From: Breznakibacter sp047600785
GTDB lineage: Bacteria > Bacteroidota > Bacteroidia > Bacteroidales > Marinilabiliaceae
Length of the DNA stretch: 64,000 bases
Assembly (NCBI GenBank): GCA_047600785.1
Contig: JASGKH010000002.1
Coordinates: 3,038,001 to 3,102,000 of the forward strand
Reading direction: 5' to 3'
Each line of letters starts with the position of its first letter. Within the stretch, counting starts at the first letter, position 1. The position numbers and the translations under genes were made by a program. Positions 44,185 through 53,803 of this stretch are shown one piece after another. Under the pieces are notes generated by a model, which saw nothing but the letters and a program-made list of their open reading frames with translations, was not told the DNA's origin and did not search any database.

Positions 44185-44403
44185 CTGTTCTGGTTTTTAA
44201 TGCTTCAAAAGTAAGCAACCGGGACAGGTGACCCAACGGAAAATCGACGAACTGCGAAAATGGGCGGATGAATTGCGAAATTCGGGAATTGATCCGGAAA
44301 ATCTGTTATGGCGAAAATAATTACCGATAGATAATGACTACGGTAAGGGTTTCTAACCGCTGAGATGTCATTTGTTTAAATTCTACCCCTAAAGTTTACC
44401 AAC

Positions 44404-44820
44404 ATGATTAAAAGAGCAATTCTTCCAGTAACACTGACAATGCTGATGGCATTTTCGTTTTTGCAGATTAGAAACGGTTCCTTCCGAGGCATTTCACGAT
44501 CGATCTACACCGATGAACCATATTATGGCATAACCACGATAAAGATCGAAAACGGAAAAATCACCCACATCGATTTTGTGGTACGTGATTCCGATAAACA
44601 TGTCAATTTTGATGGCACCTACGAAAAGTATTTTGCAGGGAATGATCTGTATGTCGATCAATGCAGAAACGACTGGAAAGGTATCCGGTCATATCCCGAT
44701 AGTCTTCTCAAATACCAAAAACTGGAATCGGTCGATGCCATCTCGGGCGCCACATGGTCGTACAATCTGTTCAAAGCATCGGTAACGAATGCATTGGAAA
44801 AGGCCAAAAGCTCCAGATAG
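44404..44820 (+). CDS. FMN-binding-domain protein
   Basis: This is a 138-residue secreted or membrane-anchored protein with an N-terminal hydrophobic stretch. YGITTIKIENGKITHIDFV and VDAISGATWSYN are FMN-binding-domain motifs; the Ser-Gly-Ala-Thr is the site at which FMN is attached in RnfG/NqrC-like proteins. It stands alone, with a hairpin at 44841-44885, so its redox partner is not evident. Confidence 0.85.
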   Translation: MIKRAILPVTLTMLMAFSFLQIRNGSFRGISRSIYTDEPYYGITTIKIENGKITHIDFVVRDSDKHVNFDGTYEKYFAGNDLYVDQCRNDWKGIRSYPDSLLKYQKLESVDAISGATWSYNLFKASVTNALEKAKSSR

Positions 44821-44840
44821 CTAACCACAAACACCATAAT

Positions 44841-44885
44841 AAAATCCCCAGATACGTGCCGGACAGAGGTACCTGGGGATTTTTT
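44841..44885. terminator. Terminator between the FMN-binding and Crp/Fnr genes
   Basis: AAAATCCCCAG (44841-44851) pairs with CTGGGGATTTT (from 44873), followed by T on the plus strand. It lies between convergent genes and can serve both. Confidence 0.8.
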
Positions 44886-44911
44886 ATACAAAAAAGTCTT
44901 TCGGTGCTTAG

Positions 44912-45619
44912 TCACACATAAACATTCCCGATTTTTATCAATCTGGGTATATTCAACAGTTTCACTTTTCGCCCGTTAAGCTCGATCAAACGATCGGCCT
45001 TAAATTCCGACAACAACCTGATGACCGATTCGGTAGCTGTTCCCACCATGTTGGCCAGTTCTTCACGGGTAAGCGAGATCTTCAACGTGCCATCGGACTC
45101 TACATCAAACGTATCCATCAACAACAGCAATACCTCGGCCAACCGTTCGCGCACGGTTTTTTGGGCAATATCCGTCAAAAACTTGTTCGACTCGCCCAAT
45201 TCCCTGCACGTCAATTTCATCAGGTTCATGGCAAATTCCGGGCTCTCTTTGATCAAATGCGTCAACTCATCGCCCGGAATGTAGCACAACACCACATCGT
45301 TTACCACTTTAGCGGTGGTACAGGCCAGTTCGTCACTGATCACGGACCGGAAACCGATCAAATCGCCAAGCTTGGCAAAACGGATAATCTGCTCTTTACC
45401 GTCGAAACCTGTTTTATATATTTTTAAAATTCCCTGCACCACCACGTATGTACCGTTAATTCGGCTACCTTCGTGGTAAATGATCGATCCTTTCTTAAAA
45501 AGTGTGCACACCATGGTATCGTGCAACTTATCCAGCTCTGGCTTAGAAAGACCTTTAAAAATCTCAATGTCCTGAAGATTAATATCCTCTTCATAGGGGA
45601 CGCTTTGAAGGTTTTTCAT
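44912..45619 (-). CDS. Crp/Fnr-family transcriptional regulator
   Basis: This is a 235-residue regulator with an N-terminal cyclic-nucleotide-binding-like domain (IIYHEGSRINGTYVVVQGILKIY) and a C-terminal helix-turn-helix (LTREELANMVGTATESVIRLLSEF). There is no N-terminal Cys cluster, so it is not an Fe-S Fnr. The effector is unknown. It is convergent with the FMN-binding gene. Confidence 0.92.
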   Translation of the reverse strand: MKNLQSVPYEEDINLQDIEIFKGLSKPELDKLHDTMVCTLFKKGSIIYHEGSRINGTYVVVQGILKIYKTGFDGKEQIIRFAKLGDLIGFRSVISDELACTTAKVVNDVVLCYIPGDELTHLIKESPEFAMNLMKLTCRELGESNKFLTDIAQKTVRERLAEVLLLLMDTFDVESDGTLKISLTREELANMVGTATESVIRLLSEFKADRLIELNGRKVKLLNIPRLIKIGNVYV

Positions 45620-46044
45620 GGGTTATTCAATGCTTTGTTGTTTCTTAGTGCTCTTAAACGACTGTTCTATGACGCTTTCTGTAAAATGCGTACGAAAGTA
45701 TATATTTAAAACGGAACATTTGTCATGCCAATTCCGTTTATTCGACATGAACTTTTTAAGGGTACATTATTGCTGATGTTAAATTATAAAAAATATAACA
45801 ACCAAGGACGGAAATCAGTTCAATCACAGAAAAATAATATTTAAGCCAATTGCCAGCCTGAATTTTTGAGATCAATGGCTAGTTATCAGGATAGATGTCA
45901 TCTAAAGCTAACACCGGCCAACAGCTTCTACTGACGTTTCCCAAAAGACCGGGCGAAAGTAACTGGCGATTTCTTTCTGGGACACATGAACAAACCCTTG
46001 GGCCTTGCATTTTGATTCCGACAACTAATATATTATCCAAACAT
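45620..46044. other. Intergenic stretch between Crp/Fnr and OsmC genes
   Basis: This 425-bp AT-rich stretch separates divergent genes and should hold both promoters. I see no exact TAnnTTTG box and no conserved RNA or open frame of interest. An open frame continues upstream of the osmC ATG, but the product there does not look like protein. Confidence 0.35.
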
Positions 46045-46461
46045 ATGAAAGCGTCAATAAACGTAAAATGGACAGGAAATATGGCTTTCGAGACTGAGTT
46101 GTATGGCCACAAACTGGTGATGGATGCCGATGCCGATTCGGGAGGCGAAAACAAAGGCACGCGCCCAAAAGTGTTGCAATTGGCCGCATTGGGCGGCTGC
46201 TCGGGCATGGATGTGGTATCCATTCTTAAAAAGATGAGGGTGGATGTAGACGATTTTGAGATGATGATCGAAGGAAACACCAAAGATGAACATCCCAAGT
46301 ACTACGAAAATATCCACATCGTCTACCAATTTAAAGGCAGAAACCTGCCAATGGACAAATTAGAGAAAGCCGTCAGCATGAGCCAGGATAAATATTGCGG
46401 TGTGGCTGCATTGTACAAACTGGCCATTCCCGTCACCAGCGAAATAAGGGTGGTGGAATAA
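46045..46461 (+). CDS. OsmC-family protein
   Basis: This is a 138-residue OsmC/Ohr-fold protein. The two conserved cysteines are present: one in LAALGGCSGMDV (about residue 53) and one in QDKYCGVAALYK (about 116). The family includes peroxidases for organic hydroperoxides. This short variant belongs to the YhfA-like group, whose function is less clear. The ATG at 46045 (MKASINVKWTGN) fits the family; the frame extends to 45895. Confidence 0.88.
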   Translation: MKASINVKWTGNMAFETELYGHKLVMDADADSGGENKGTRPKVLQLAALGGCSGMDVVSILKKMRVDVDDFEMMIEGNTKDEHPKYYENIHIVYQFKGRNLPMDKLEKAVSMSQDKYCGVAALYKLAIPVTSEIRVVE

Positions 46462-46548
46462 CTGAACACTTTTGTACCCTTATATCATTGCCCTGGCTTT
46501 TGTGCCGGGGTTTTTTGTGGATTTGATCAACTCTTACGGTAAATCCCT

Positions 46549-46556
46549 TATTTTTG
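46549..46556 (+). promoter_or_regulatory. -7 box for gldA
   Basis: TATTTTTG, a perfect TAnnTTTG, 25 bp before the ATG at 46582; a TTG at 46523-46525 is a slightly distant -33. Confidence 0.5.
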
Positions 46557-46581
46557 GATTCCATTCAAAAACATCTTAGCC

Positions 46582-47502
46582 ATGTCGATAAAAGCACTCG
46601 ATATACAAAAAGTATACGGTTCGCAAAAGGCCCTCGACAATGTGTCGTTCAGTGTGGAGGATTCGGAAATAGTAGGTTTTCTGGGCCCTAATGGCGCCGG
46701 AAAATCGACCATGATGAAAATTTTGACCGGATACCTGCCCCAAACAGCAGGCAAAGCCGAGGTATGCGGCATCGATGTGTCCGACAATCCGCTTGAATTG
46801 AGACGGATCATTGGTTATCTACCCGAACACAATCCCCTCTATCTCGACATGTACGTGATGGAATATCTCCTGTTTGTGTCGGGTCTTTACGGCCTTAAAA
46901 AAAACACCAAACGTGTGAACGACATGGTTGATGTGACCGGATTGGGGGTAGAAAGACATAAAAAGATCGGAGCTTTGTCAAAAGGATACCGTCAACGGGT
47001 AGGGCTGGCACAAGCACTATTGCCCGACCCCAAAGTACTTATCCTCGATGAGCCCACCACCGGCCTCGATCCCAACCAGATTGTGGAGGTACGCGAATTG
47101 ATCCGTAATCTGGGCAAAGAAAAGACCGTGATGCTATCCACCCATATCATGCAAGAGGTACAAGCCATTTGCCAGCGTGTCATCATCATCGACAAAGGGC
47201 ATATTGTGGCCGATGACAAAGCTGATATGCTCTCGGCATCGACCTTTAAAAATGAAATGACCGTGAATGTGGAATTCGACCATCCAATCAACACGGAACT
47301 TTTGCTTTCGTTGCCCGGAGTCGTATCCGTTGAGCAGCTATCGCCAACCGAATTCCAGCTGAAAAGCTCCGACCAGATAGACATTCGTCCCCGGCTTTTT
47401 CATTTAGCTGTGTCGCAGAACCGGGTATTGTTAGGTCTGAACCGCCAGGTACGCTCTCTCGAAGAAGTGTTCCATGCCCTCACGAAACATTCAGGGCGCT
47501 AA
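46582..47502 (+). CDS. gldA: GldA-like ABC transporter ATP-binding protein
   Basis: This is a 306-residue ATPase. Walker A GPNGAGKST (about residue 36), signature LSKGYRQRVGLAQALL and Walker B VLILDEPTTGLDPNQ are intact. The end LNRQVRSLEEVFHALTKHSGR matches GldA, the ATPase of the gliding-associated GldAFG transporter. The gldF and gldG genes are not adjacent here, so it is either separated from its partners or a general ABC2-type exporter ATPase. It overlaps the convergent pdxH gene by 12 bp. Confidence 0.85.
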   Translation: MSIKALDIQKVYGSQKALDNVSFSVEDSEIVGFLGPNGAGKSTMMKILTGYLPQTAGKAEVCGIDVSDNPLELRRIIGYLPEHNPLYLDMYVMEYLLFVSGLYGLKKNTKRVNDMVDVTGLGVERHKKIGALSKGYRQRVGLAQALLPDPKVLILDEPTTGLDPNQIVEVRELIRNLGKEKTVMLSTHIMQEVQAICQRVIIIDKGHIVADDKADMLSASTFKNEMTVNVEFDHPINTELLLSLPGVVSVEQLSPTEFQLKSSDQIDIRPRLFHLAVSQNRVLLGLNRQVRSLEEVFHALTKHSGR

Positions 47503-48129
47503 ACGCTCGATGTGCCATTGCCCCTGTTGGTTTATCGAATACCGGAAACGGTCGTGCAAGCGACTGGTCCTTCCTTGCCAGAATTCAAACGTGAGGGGGA
47601 CCACCTGGTATCCTCCCCAGTGGGGCGGCCGTTTTATTTTCTGATCACCCATTTGATTGGACAATCTTTCAAATTCCTGAGCTACAAATTTGTCATCGAC
47701 AGGTTGGCTCTGTGGCGAAGCCCACGCCCCCAGCTTGCTTGCCGGCGGACGGGAAGCAAAATAGTTATCGCTCACATCCTCTGGCGTTTTCTCGACCACG
47801 CCCGTAATTCTTACCTGACGCTCCAGTTCGGCCCAAAAGAAATTAAGCGCGACCTTCGGGTTTTGTTCCATTTGTTTGCCTTTATCGCTCAGGTAATTGG
47901 TAAAAAACGTAAAGCCATTGTCGGTCAGGTCTTTCAGCAACACGACGCGTGAATGTGGCATTCCATTATTGTCGACGGTCGAAAGGCACATTGCCGTGGG
48001 CTCCATTACCCGCTGGTCAATGGCTTCGTTCAGCCATTCCCTGAATTGGGCAAAAGGGCTTGGGTCCAGGTTCGGTCTTTGCAATTGTCCTTGTCCGTAA
48101 TCTTTTCTGAGCTGGCTAATTTTGGTCAT
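47491..48129 (-). CDS. pdxH: Pyridoxamine 5'-phosphate oxidase
   Basis: PdxH oxidises pyridoxine or pyridoxamine phosphate to pyridoxal phosphate with FMN. The 212-residue product has MCLSTVDNNGMPHSRVVLLK, GFTFFTNYLSDKGKQ, ALNFFWAELERQVRITG and the end FRYSINQQGQWHIERLAP. The ATG at 48129 (MTKISQLRKDYGQGQL) fits the family; the frame extends to 48180. It overlaps gldA by 12 bp at its stop. Confidence 0.95.
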   Translation of the reverse strand: MTKISQLRKDYGQGQLQRPNLDPSPFAQFREWLNEAIDQRVMEPTAMCLSTVDNNGMPHSRVVLLKDLTDNGFTFFTNYLSDKGKQMEQNPKVALNFFWAELERQVRITGVVEKTPEDVSDNYFASRPPASKLGAWASPQSQPVDDKFVAQEFERLSNQMGDQKIKRPPHWGGYQVVPLTFEFWQGRTSRLHDRFRYSINQQGQWHIERLAP

Positions 48130-48307
48130 AACAATATCGTCTTCGTTAGCAAAACAGATAACCACTGTGTTTTGTTGCAAAAAGAACTTTAAGTAATTTA
48201 CCAGTACTCAACAACTTATATCGATTATTCTTCCCCCTGCATGGCAATAATGAGTATATATGTTTTTAAACCATTATTTTACGGCTTATTAAGTGGGTGA
48301 AATATTT

Positions 48308-48315
48308 TATTTTTG
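48308..48315 (+). promoter_or_regulatory. -7 box for the CoA-transferase gene
   Basis: TATTTTTG, a perfect TAnnTTTG, 41 bp before the ATG at 48357. Confidence 0.55.
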
Positions 48316-48356
48316 CAAGCCCTTTAAATATTGGAAAGTACTACAATCTTTAAATT

Positions 48357-49841
48357 ATGCGCTATAAATTGATTACTGCCGAAGAGGCCGCGTCATTCGT
48401 CAACCACGGCGATATTGTTGGATTTAGCGGGTTTACCCCCGCGGGTGCACCCAAAGTGGTGCCTGGTGCCATTGCTGCCAAAGCTCGCGAGGAGCATGCC
48501 AAAGGCAAGGAGTTCAAAATCGGGGTGATAACCGGTGCGTCCACCGGCGACTCGCTCGACGGGGAACTGGCACGGGCCAATGCCATTTCGTTCCGCACGC
48601 CCTATCAATCGAACGATGCTTTAAAAGCTTCACTGAACAGCGGCGAAACCAAATATTTCGACATGCATTTGTCGCAACTTGCACAAGAGCTCCGTTATGG
48701 TTTTCTGGGCAAAATAAAAACCGCAGTGATCGAAGCTGCCGACGTGACCGACGAAGGAGGTATCCTGCTAACCTCGGGAGTAGGGATTGCACCGACGATT
48801 GCCAAACTGGCCGATCAAATCATTATTGAACTGAACAGCCGCCACCCCAAAACACTCTTAGGGTTGCACGACATTTATGAACCCCTTGATCCTCCTTTTC
48901 GCAAGGAGATCCCCATTTACACCGTGCGCGATCGTGCAGGCAGCCCAATCCTGAATGTCGACCCCAAAAAAATCGTGGGCATTGTGGAGACCAACCGCCC
49001 CGACCAAGTGGGCGGATTTGCCCCCGCTGATCCCGTGACCCAAAAAATCGGAGATAATGTGGCCGAGTTCTTGGCCAGCCAAATAAAAAACGGCACACTG
49101 CCCAAAGAATTTTTGCCCATTCAATCGGGCGTGGGCAACATTGCCAATGCCGTGCTGGGCTCACTGGGCGCCAATCCCGACATTCCTCCTTTTTCCATGT
49201 ACACTGAAGTAATACAGGATTCAGTGATACAACTGATGAAAGAAGGCAATTGTGTGTTTGCCAGCGGTTGTTCGCTTACCGTATCGGGTCCTGTGTTGGA
49301 TGACATCTATGGCAACCTTGACTTTTTTAAAGACAAGCTGATCCTCCGTCCCCAGGAAATATCCAACAACCCCGAACTGGTACGCCGTTTGGGATTAATC
49401 ACCATCAACACGGCTCTCGAAGCCGATATTTTTGGCAACATCAACAGCACGCACGTGCTGGGAACCAAAATGATGAATGGTTTAGGTGGATCGGGCGATT
49501 TCACCCGCAACGCATTTTTCTCAATCTTCACTTGCCCGTCGGTGGCAAAAGGAGGAAAAATATCGACCATTGTACCATTGGTCAGCCACCACGACCACAG
49601 CGAACACTCGGTAAAAGTGATAATTACCGAACAAGGCGTGGCCGATTTACGTGGCAAATCCCCGCGCGAACGCGCCGAAGCCATCATTGACAATTGTGTA
49701 CACCCCGATTACAAAGAGCTGTTGTGGGATTACATAAAACTGGCCGGCAACGCACACACCCCACATACATTGGCTTCTGCATTTAACATGCACAGCGAAT
49801 TTGCCAGGTCGGGCGATATGCGCAACACTGAATGGAAGTGA
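48357..49841 (+). CDS. Succinate:acetate-type CoA-transferase
   Basis: This is a 494-residue protein of the acetyl-CoA hydrolase/transferase family (Cat1/AarC-like), which exchanges CoA between succinate, acetate or related acids. GFSGFTPAGAPK opens the N-terminal domain. The catalytic Glu lies in MYTEVIQDSVI (about residue 286), preceded by GVGNIANAVLGSL. GKISTIVPLVSHHDHSEHSV and ITEQGVADLRG close the C-terminal domain. It is monocistronic, with a strong terminator downstream. In Bacteroidota it is a typical step in propionate and acetate production. Confidence 0.92.
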   Translation: MRYKLITAEEAASFVNHGDIVGFSGFTPAGAPKVVPGAIAAKAREEHAKGKEFKIGVITGASTGDSLDGELARANAISFRTPYQSNDALKASLNSGETKYFDMHLSQLAQELRYGFLGKIKTAVIEAADVTDEGGILLTSGVGIAPTIAKLADQIIIELNSRHPKTLLGLHDIYEPLDPPFRKEIPIYTVRDRAGSPILNVDPKKIVGIVETNRPDQVGGFAPADPVTQKIGDNVAEFLASQIKNGTLPKEFLPIQSGVGNIANAVLGSLGANPDIPPFSMYTEVIQDSVIQLMKEGNCVFASGCSLTVSGPVLDDIYGNLDFFKDKLILRPQEISNNPELVRRLGLITINTALEADIFGNINSTHVLGTKMMNGLGGSGDFTRNAFFSIFTCPSVAKGGKISTIVPLVSHHDHSEHSVKVIITEQGVADLRGKSPRERAEAIIDNCVHPDYKELLWDYIKLAGNAHTPHTLASAFNMHSEFARSGDMRNTEWK

Positions 49842-49871
49842 AGTGAGCCAGCTGTTAGAATAAAACACAAG

Positions 49872-49906
49872 AAAAACCCGCTGCAGCAAGCTGTAGCGGG
49901 TTTTTG
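49872..49906 (+). terminator. Terminator after the CoA-transferase gene
   Basis: AAAAACCCGCTGCAG pairs with CTGTAGCGGGTTTTT around CAAG, followed by T-rich sequence. Confidence 0.85.
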
Positions 49907-49940
49907 TTTTGTGAACAGGGTGTTGATCGGCTTTTCTTGA

Positions 49941-50858
49941 TCAATATAAGTTTAAGTCAATATATTTATTGTTGTATCCCAAGTATTTGCCCAAACTAAT
50001 ATCCACATGGGCCTGTCCGTTACAGGTTTTTCGGAAACTGAGCAAGGAATTTCCAAGATCGACAAAGGTATTGCCGCCAATCTTAAAATTCTGGGAAAGT
50101 GCATAGCCATCTATCGGATTCAGTTGGCAATCGGAATAGTTGACTCTGGTGTCGATCATTGCATGGTAAACAATGCCTCCCGACGCTCCTTTGGCTTCCA
50201 CTATTTGTCCGCCCCCGTTTATAACAATATCATCATCATAAATATTATCGGAAGAGAAGTTTTGGTCAATGTTGATCATCCATACATTTTGTTTTATGGC
50301 GACAAACGGATCCGACGTTTTTTCCCGATCCAACCGGGCTATCTTTTCGTTGAATCTGATGCCGGTGATATTACCTATATTTAAAATAGTATCAGAACCG
50401 TTTCCCACGATGATATCCTGGCTGAGGAACATTGCCGTCACGCCATTTTCCCCTTCGTCAATAAACGGAACTGCGTATAAACCATATAGTTTTGTTTTTC
50501 CGCCAAGGATGTCGATATCGGCAAACAAAACAGACATTAACCCGGCGCCGTTATTGCCTGGTAAAATGGCAATAATGACGTCGCCGATGTTTCGATTGAA
50601 CGGCAAAGGATACCGGGCATCAACGTGAACGTAAATAAGTCCGGTACTTTGATCATGGACCACGTTATCGGGCAAAGCTTCGCCTTTAATGGCCGAAACG
50701 GCAATGGAGGTACAATACCCCAGTGCCGTACAAGTCCTTAATCCCTGTTGCAAAGACTCCAATTCCGGTTTTTGGTTGTATTCTTCTATTTTTTTGCACG
50801 AAGAAAGCAGAAAGGCCAGGATCAATATCTTAAAAACAGTACAATATATTCTTTTCAT
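49941..50858 (-). CDS. Unknown lipoprotein
   Basis: This is a 305-residue protein with a clear lipobox (ILAFLLSSC, Cys about 21) and an outer-membrane or periplasmic location. The mature part contains beta-rich stretches such as LIYVHVDARYPLPFNRNIGDVI, DIIVGNGSDTILNIGN and DDDIVINGGGQIVEAKG. I do not recognise the family. The start at 50858 is chosen for the signal; the frame extends to 50918. No neighbour suggests a role. Confidence 0.65.
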   Translation of the reverse strand: MKRIYCTVFKILILAFLLSSCKKIEEYNQKPELESLQQGLRTCTALGYCTSIAVSAIKGEALPDNVVHDQSTGLIYVHVDARYPLPFNRNIGDVIIAILPGNNGAGLMSVLFADIDILGGKTKLYGLYAVPFIDEGENGVTAMFLSQDIIVGNGSDTILNIGNITGIRFNEKIARLDREKTSDPFVAIKQNVWMINIDQNFSSDNIYDDDIVINGGGQIVEAKGASGGIVYHAMIDTRVNYSDCQLNPIDGYALSQNFKIGGNTFVDLGNSLLSFRKTCNGQAHVDISLGKYLGYNNKYIDLNLY

Positions 50859-51287
50859 AGCTATCGGGTCTGTAATGAAATAACCGGGATGGATGTAAAT
50901 ATGTATTGTCCAGATCAAATTACCATGTTCGGCCCTTCGTAGAAAATCTCCATTTTTGTACCGTGCATGAATACTAACAACACAATGAAAATAATGATTC
51001 CCTGTAGTTATTAAAAAGACAATCGGCGGGTATGGAACACGTATAAGACTTTACCCCGTATTGCCTGAAAATGAATAAAACATGGATACAAGACCAAATA
51101 TCACCTGCAAGGTAAAAAAACTGCACATTGGTAGATCCAACACATATAAAACCCAAAGTGGGCAAAATCAGATGGGCCATATATGAACCGAACCAAAATC
51201 AGCAGAAGTTTTTGGGCATCCTAAAATGAAAAACACTAAAGGGTATCCTTTCGAACACCCTTTAGCGTGAATTAATTGAGAACTAAC
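50859..51287. other. AT-rich intergenic stretch between the lipoprotein and asnS
   Basis: No gene is supported. A hairpin at 51229-51269 is the asnS terminator. The remainder must hold the promoter of the lipoprotein gene, but I see no exact -7 box. Confidence 0.35.
51229..51269 (-). terminator. Terminator after asnS
   Basis: On the minus strand CTAAAGGGT pairs with ACCCTTTAG around a 14-base loop, followed by GTGTTTTTC. Confidence 0.75.
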
Positions 51288-52736
51288 TTAAAACTCTGCA
51301 TTCTTTGGTGTACGGGGGAACGGAATTACGTCGCGGATATTGCCCATGCCGGTCACGAAAAGCATTAGGCGCTCGAATCCCAATCCAAATCCACTGTGGG
51401 GTACCGACCCAAACTTCCGTGTGTCCAGATACCACCACATCTCTTTCACCGGAACGTGCATTTCTTCCATACGTGCCACCAGCTTGTCATAATTTTCTTC
51501 GCGCTGCGAACCTCCGATAATCTCACCAATTTGGGGGAACAACACATCCATGGCCCTCACGGTTTTGTTATCAGGATTCAGCTTCATATAAAACGCCTTG
51601 ATCTCTTTGGGATAATCGGTCAAGATCACAGGCTTTTTAAAATGTTTCTCAACCAAGTAACGCTCATGCTCGCTTTGGAGATCTGAACCGTAACCAGTAA
51701 TCTGGTATTTGAACTGCCCCTTTTTGTTCGGCTTCGACTCTTTTAGTATTTCAATGGCTTCGGTGTAGCTAAGCCTGACAAAGCTATTATCGAGCACAAA
51801 CCTCAGCTTCTCTATCAGTTCCATTGAGCGTTCCTCTTCTTTTTTGCCTTTCTCCTCTTCTTGCAAGCGCTGGCTAAGGAATTGTAAATCGTCGATACAG
51901 TTGTCGAGGGCATATTTAATAAGGTATTTTAGAAACTCCTCGGCAATATCCATGTTATCTTCCAACTCGCAAAAAGCCATTTCGGGCTCAATCATCCAAA
52001 ACTCGGCCAAATGGCGCGATGTGTTTGAGTTCTCGGCACGGAACGTGGGACCGAACGTATAAATTTCCGATAATGCCGTGGCTGCCAATTCGCCTTCCAG
52101 CTGGCCTGACACCGTAAGATTGGCCGAACGTCCGAAAAAATCCTGGCTGTAATCGATTTGCCCGTTGTCGGTACGCGGAGGGTTATCCAAGCTTAATGTG
52201 GTTACCTGGAACATCTCTCCTGCCCCTTCGGCATCAGATGCGGTAATAATGGGCGTATGTATGTTGTAAAAACCTTTTGACGAGAAGAAACTGTGTACCG
52301 CAAAAATCATTGAATGGCGGACACGGGCAATGGCACTGAACGTGTTGGTCCGAAAACGTAAATGGGCTATTTCGCGCAAAAACTCCAGCGAATGTTTTTT
52401 GGGTTGCAAAGGGTAATCGTTCACGTCGCACTCGCCAATCACGTCGATTTCTTTGGCCAGCAATTCAACTTTCTGGCCGCTTCCCTGCGATGGGGTAACT
52501 TCGCCCACCACACCAATAGCCGCACCGGTGCTGACTTTCTTCAACAATTCCTCCGAAAACTTCTCCATGTCCACCACCACCTGGAGGTTATGGATGGTCG
52601 AACCATCGTTTAACGCAATAAAATTAACCTGTTTGTTTCCCCGGCGCGTTCTTACCCAACCCTTTACGATAATTTCTGCCCCTATTTGACCGGACCTGAG
52701 CACCTCTGCTATCCGGATTCGTTTTTGTCGTGCCAT
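51288..52736 (-). CDS. asnS: Asparaginyl-tRNA synthetase
   Basis: AsnRS is a class IIb synthetase. The 482-residue protein has an N-terminal OB-fold (VKGWVRTRRGNKQVNFIALNDG), motif 2 FRAENSNTSRHLAEFWMIEPE and motif 3 GFGLGFERLMLF. The end GNIRDVIPFPRTPKNAEF is typical. Length matches the family. Confidence 0.97.
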   Translation of the reverse strand: MARQKRIRIAEVLRSGQIGAEIIVKGWVRTRRGNKQVNFIALNDGSTIHNLQVVVDMEKFSEELLKKVSTGAAIGVVGEVTPSQGSGQKVELLAKEIDVIGECDVNDYPLQPKKHSLEFLREIAHLRFRTNTFSAIARVRHSMIFAVHSFFSSKGFYNIHTPIITASDAEGAGEMFQVTTLSLDNPPRTDNGQIDYSQDFFGRSANLTVSGQLEGELAATALSEIYTFGPTFRAENSNTSRHLAEFWMIEPEMAFCELEDNMDIAEEFLKYLIKYALDNCIDDLQFLSQRLQEEEKGKKEEERSMELIEKLRFVLDNSFVRLSYTEAIEILKESKPNKKGQFKYQITGYGSDLQSEHERYLVEKHFKKPVILTDYPKEIKAFYMKLNPDNKTVRAMDVLFPQIGEIIGGSQREENYDKLVARMEEMHVPVKEMWWYLDTRKFGSVPHSGFGLGFERLMLFVTGMGNIRDVIPFPRTPKNAEF

Positions 52737-52844
52737 AAAAGTTGATGTTCTGTCTGTATGTAATACGATTGGTTACTAGTGTATTGATTGCTATTGAGCC
52801 CGTAAAAATAGTTGATTTGTTGGCAATGGATTGAATTTGCGGAA

Positions 52845-52874
52845 TAAAAAAACCGGAAAACTCCTTTCCCGGTT
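52845..52874 (-). terminator. Terminator after the probable T9SS cargo gene
   Basis: On the minus strand AACCGGGAAA pairs with TTTTCCGGTT (one mismatch), followed by a T run. Confidence 0.65.
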
Positions 52875-52920
52875 CATTTTCATGTCATTTGGTAACAATG
52901 TTCCGTCAAAATCCGAAAAG

Positions 52921-53706
52921 TCACTTTTTGGTAAATCGTTCCATCTTATTATCGTAATTGATGTAGTACCTGCCTTTTTGCAACCCGGCAACTTTCACCG
53001 ATGATCCATACCCCTTGAACACAATTCCTCCGTATTCGTCGTAAATCTCGTACATGGTAGGGGATGAAAAAGAAATCAAATCGTCAACCCTTTCAGGGGT
53101 AAAAGTCACTTCCGGTATTGCAGCGGTCAACGTAACCTCCGGCGAAAGTTTTGATTTGCTTTTTGAATCGGTTTGCCTAACCCTAAACCGGTTTTCTCCG
53201 GAATGAAAACGCAACGGAACGGAATACGAATTGCTTCCCGGCGCGCCTTTACCTTCCAGTTCCCCCACCTTCACCCATTTGTTCCAACGGAACTGTTCCA
53301 CAATAAACGGTAGTCTGCCCGATTCGTTAAGGGTGCTCCAAACCAATCTTTCACCTTCTATTTTGATGCTTTGTACATTGAACGTGGCTTTGGGACTCAG
53401 CACATCCGGATTAAGGACTTTGGGCAGACAGTCATCTTTGTAACGGATGGCCACCAAAACCTCATCACCAATCTTAAACCCATAAACGGACAGGTCGATC
53501 TCGAACGCACTCGAGTTGATCTCGTCGGTGGAGGTTGCCCCGTTTACCGTGACCTCGTACACGCAAAAACCGACTCCCGATGAAGCAAATGGGTTTTTCA
53601 CGTAAAGATTGTCGCCCTGGTAAGTGCCCCTTAAAACCATTTCGCCCGCAAACAGGGAACCAATGGCCGACAATATGAATGTACAGATGAGTAAAAAGCG
53701 TTTCAT
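52921..53706 (-). CDS. Secreted protein with T9SS-like C-terminal domain
   Basis: This is a 261-residue protein with a signal peptide (MKRFLLICTFILSAIGSLFAG). The middle has a fibronectin-like beta-sandwich (IEGERLVWSTLNESGRLPFIVEQ). The last 45 residues (YEIYDEYGGIVFKGYGSSVKVAGLQKGRYY in essence) look like the type A sorting domain of the type IX secretion system, ending DNKMERFTKK. Function unknown; cargo status is inferred from the C-terminus. Confidence 0.7.
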   Translation of the reverse strand: MKRFLLICTFILSAIGSLFAGEMVLRGTYQGDNLYVKNPFASSGVGFCVYEVTVNGATSTDEINSSAFEIDLSVYGFKIGDEVLVAIRYKDDCLPKVLNPDVLSPKATFNVQSIKIEGERLVWSTLNESGRLPFIVEQFRWNKWVKVGELEGKGAPGSNSYSVPLRFHSGENRFRVRQTDSKSKSKLSPEVTLTAAIPEVTFTPERVDDLISFSSPTMYEIYDEYGGIVFKGYGSSVKVAGLQKGRYYINYDNKMERFTKK

Positions 53707-53803
53707 GCAATTAGAGCTTAGGTTCAGCTATGCAATTTAAAAAAACATCAATAGCTTACCAAAAAATATTTAACGGCTGGGATGACAAATCATTAACAAA
53801 AAA

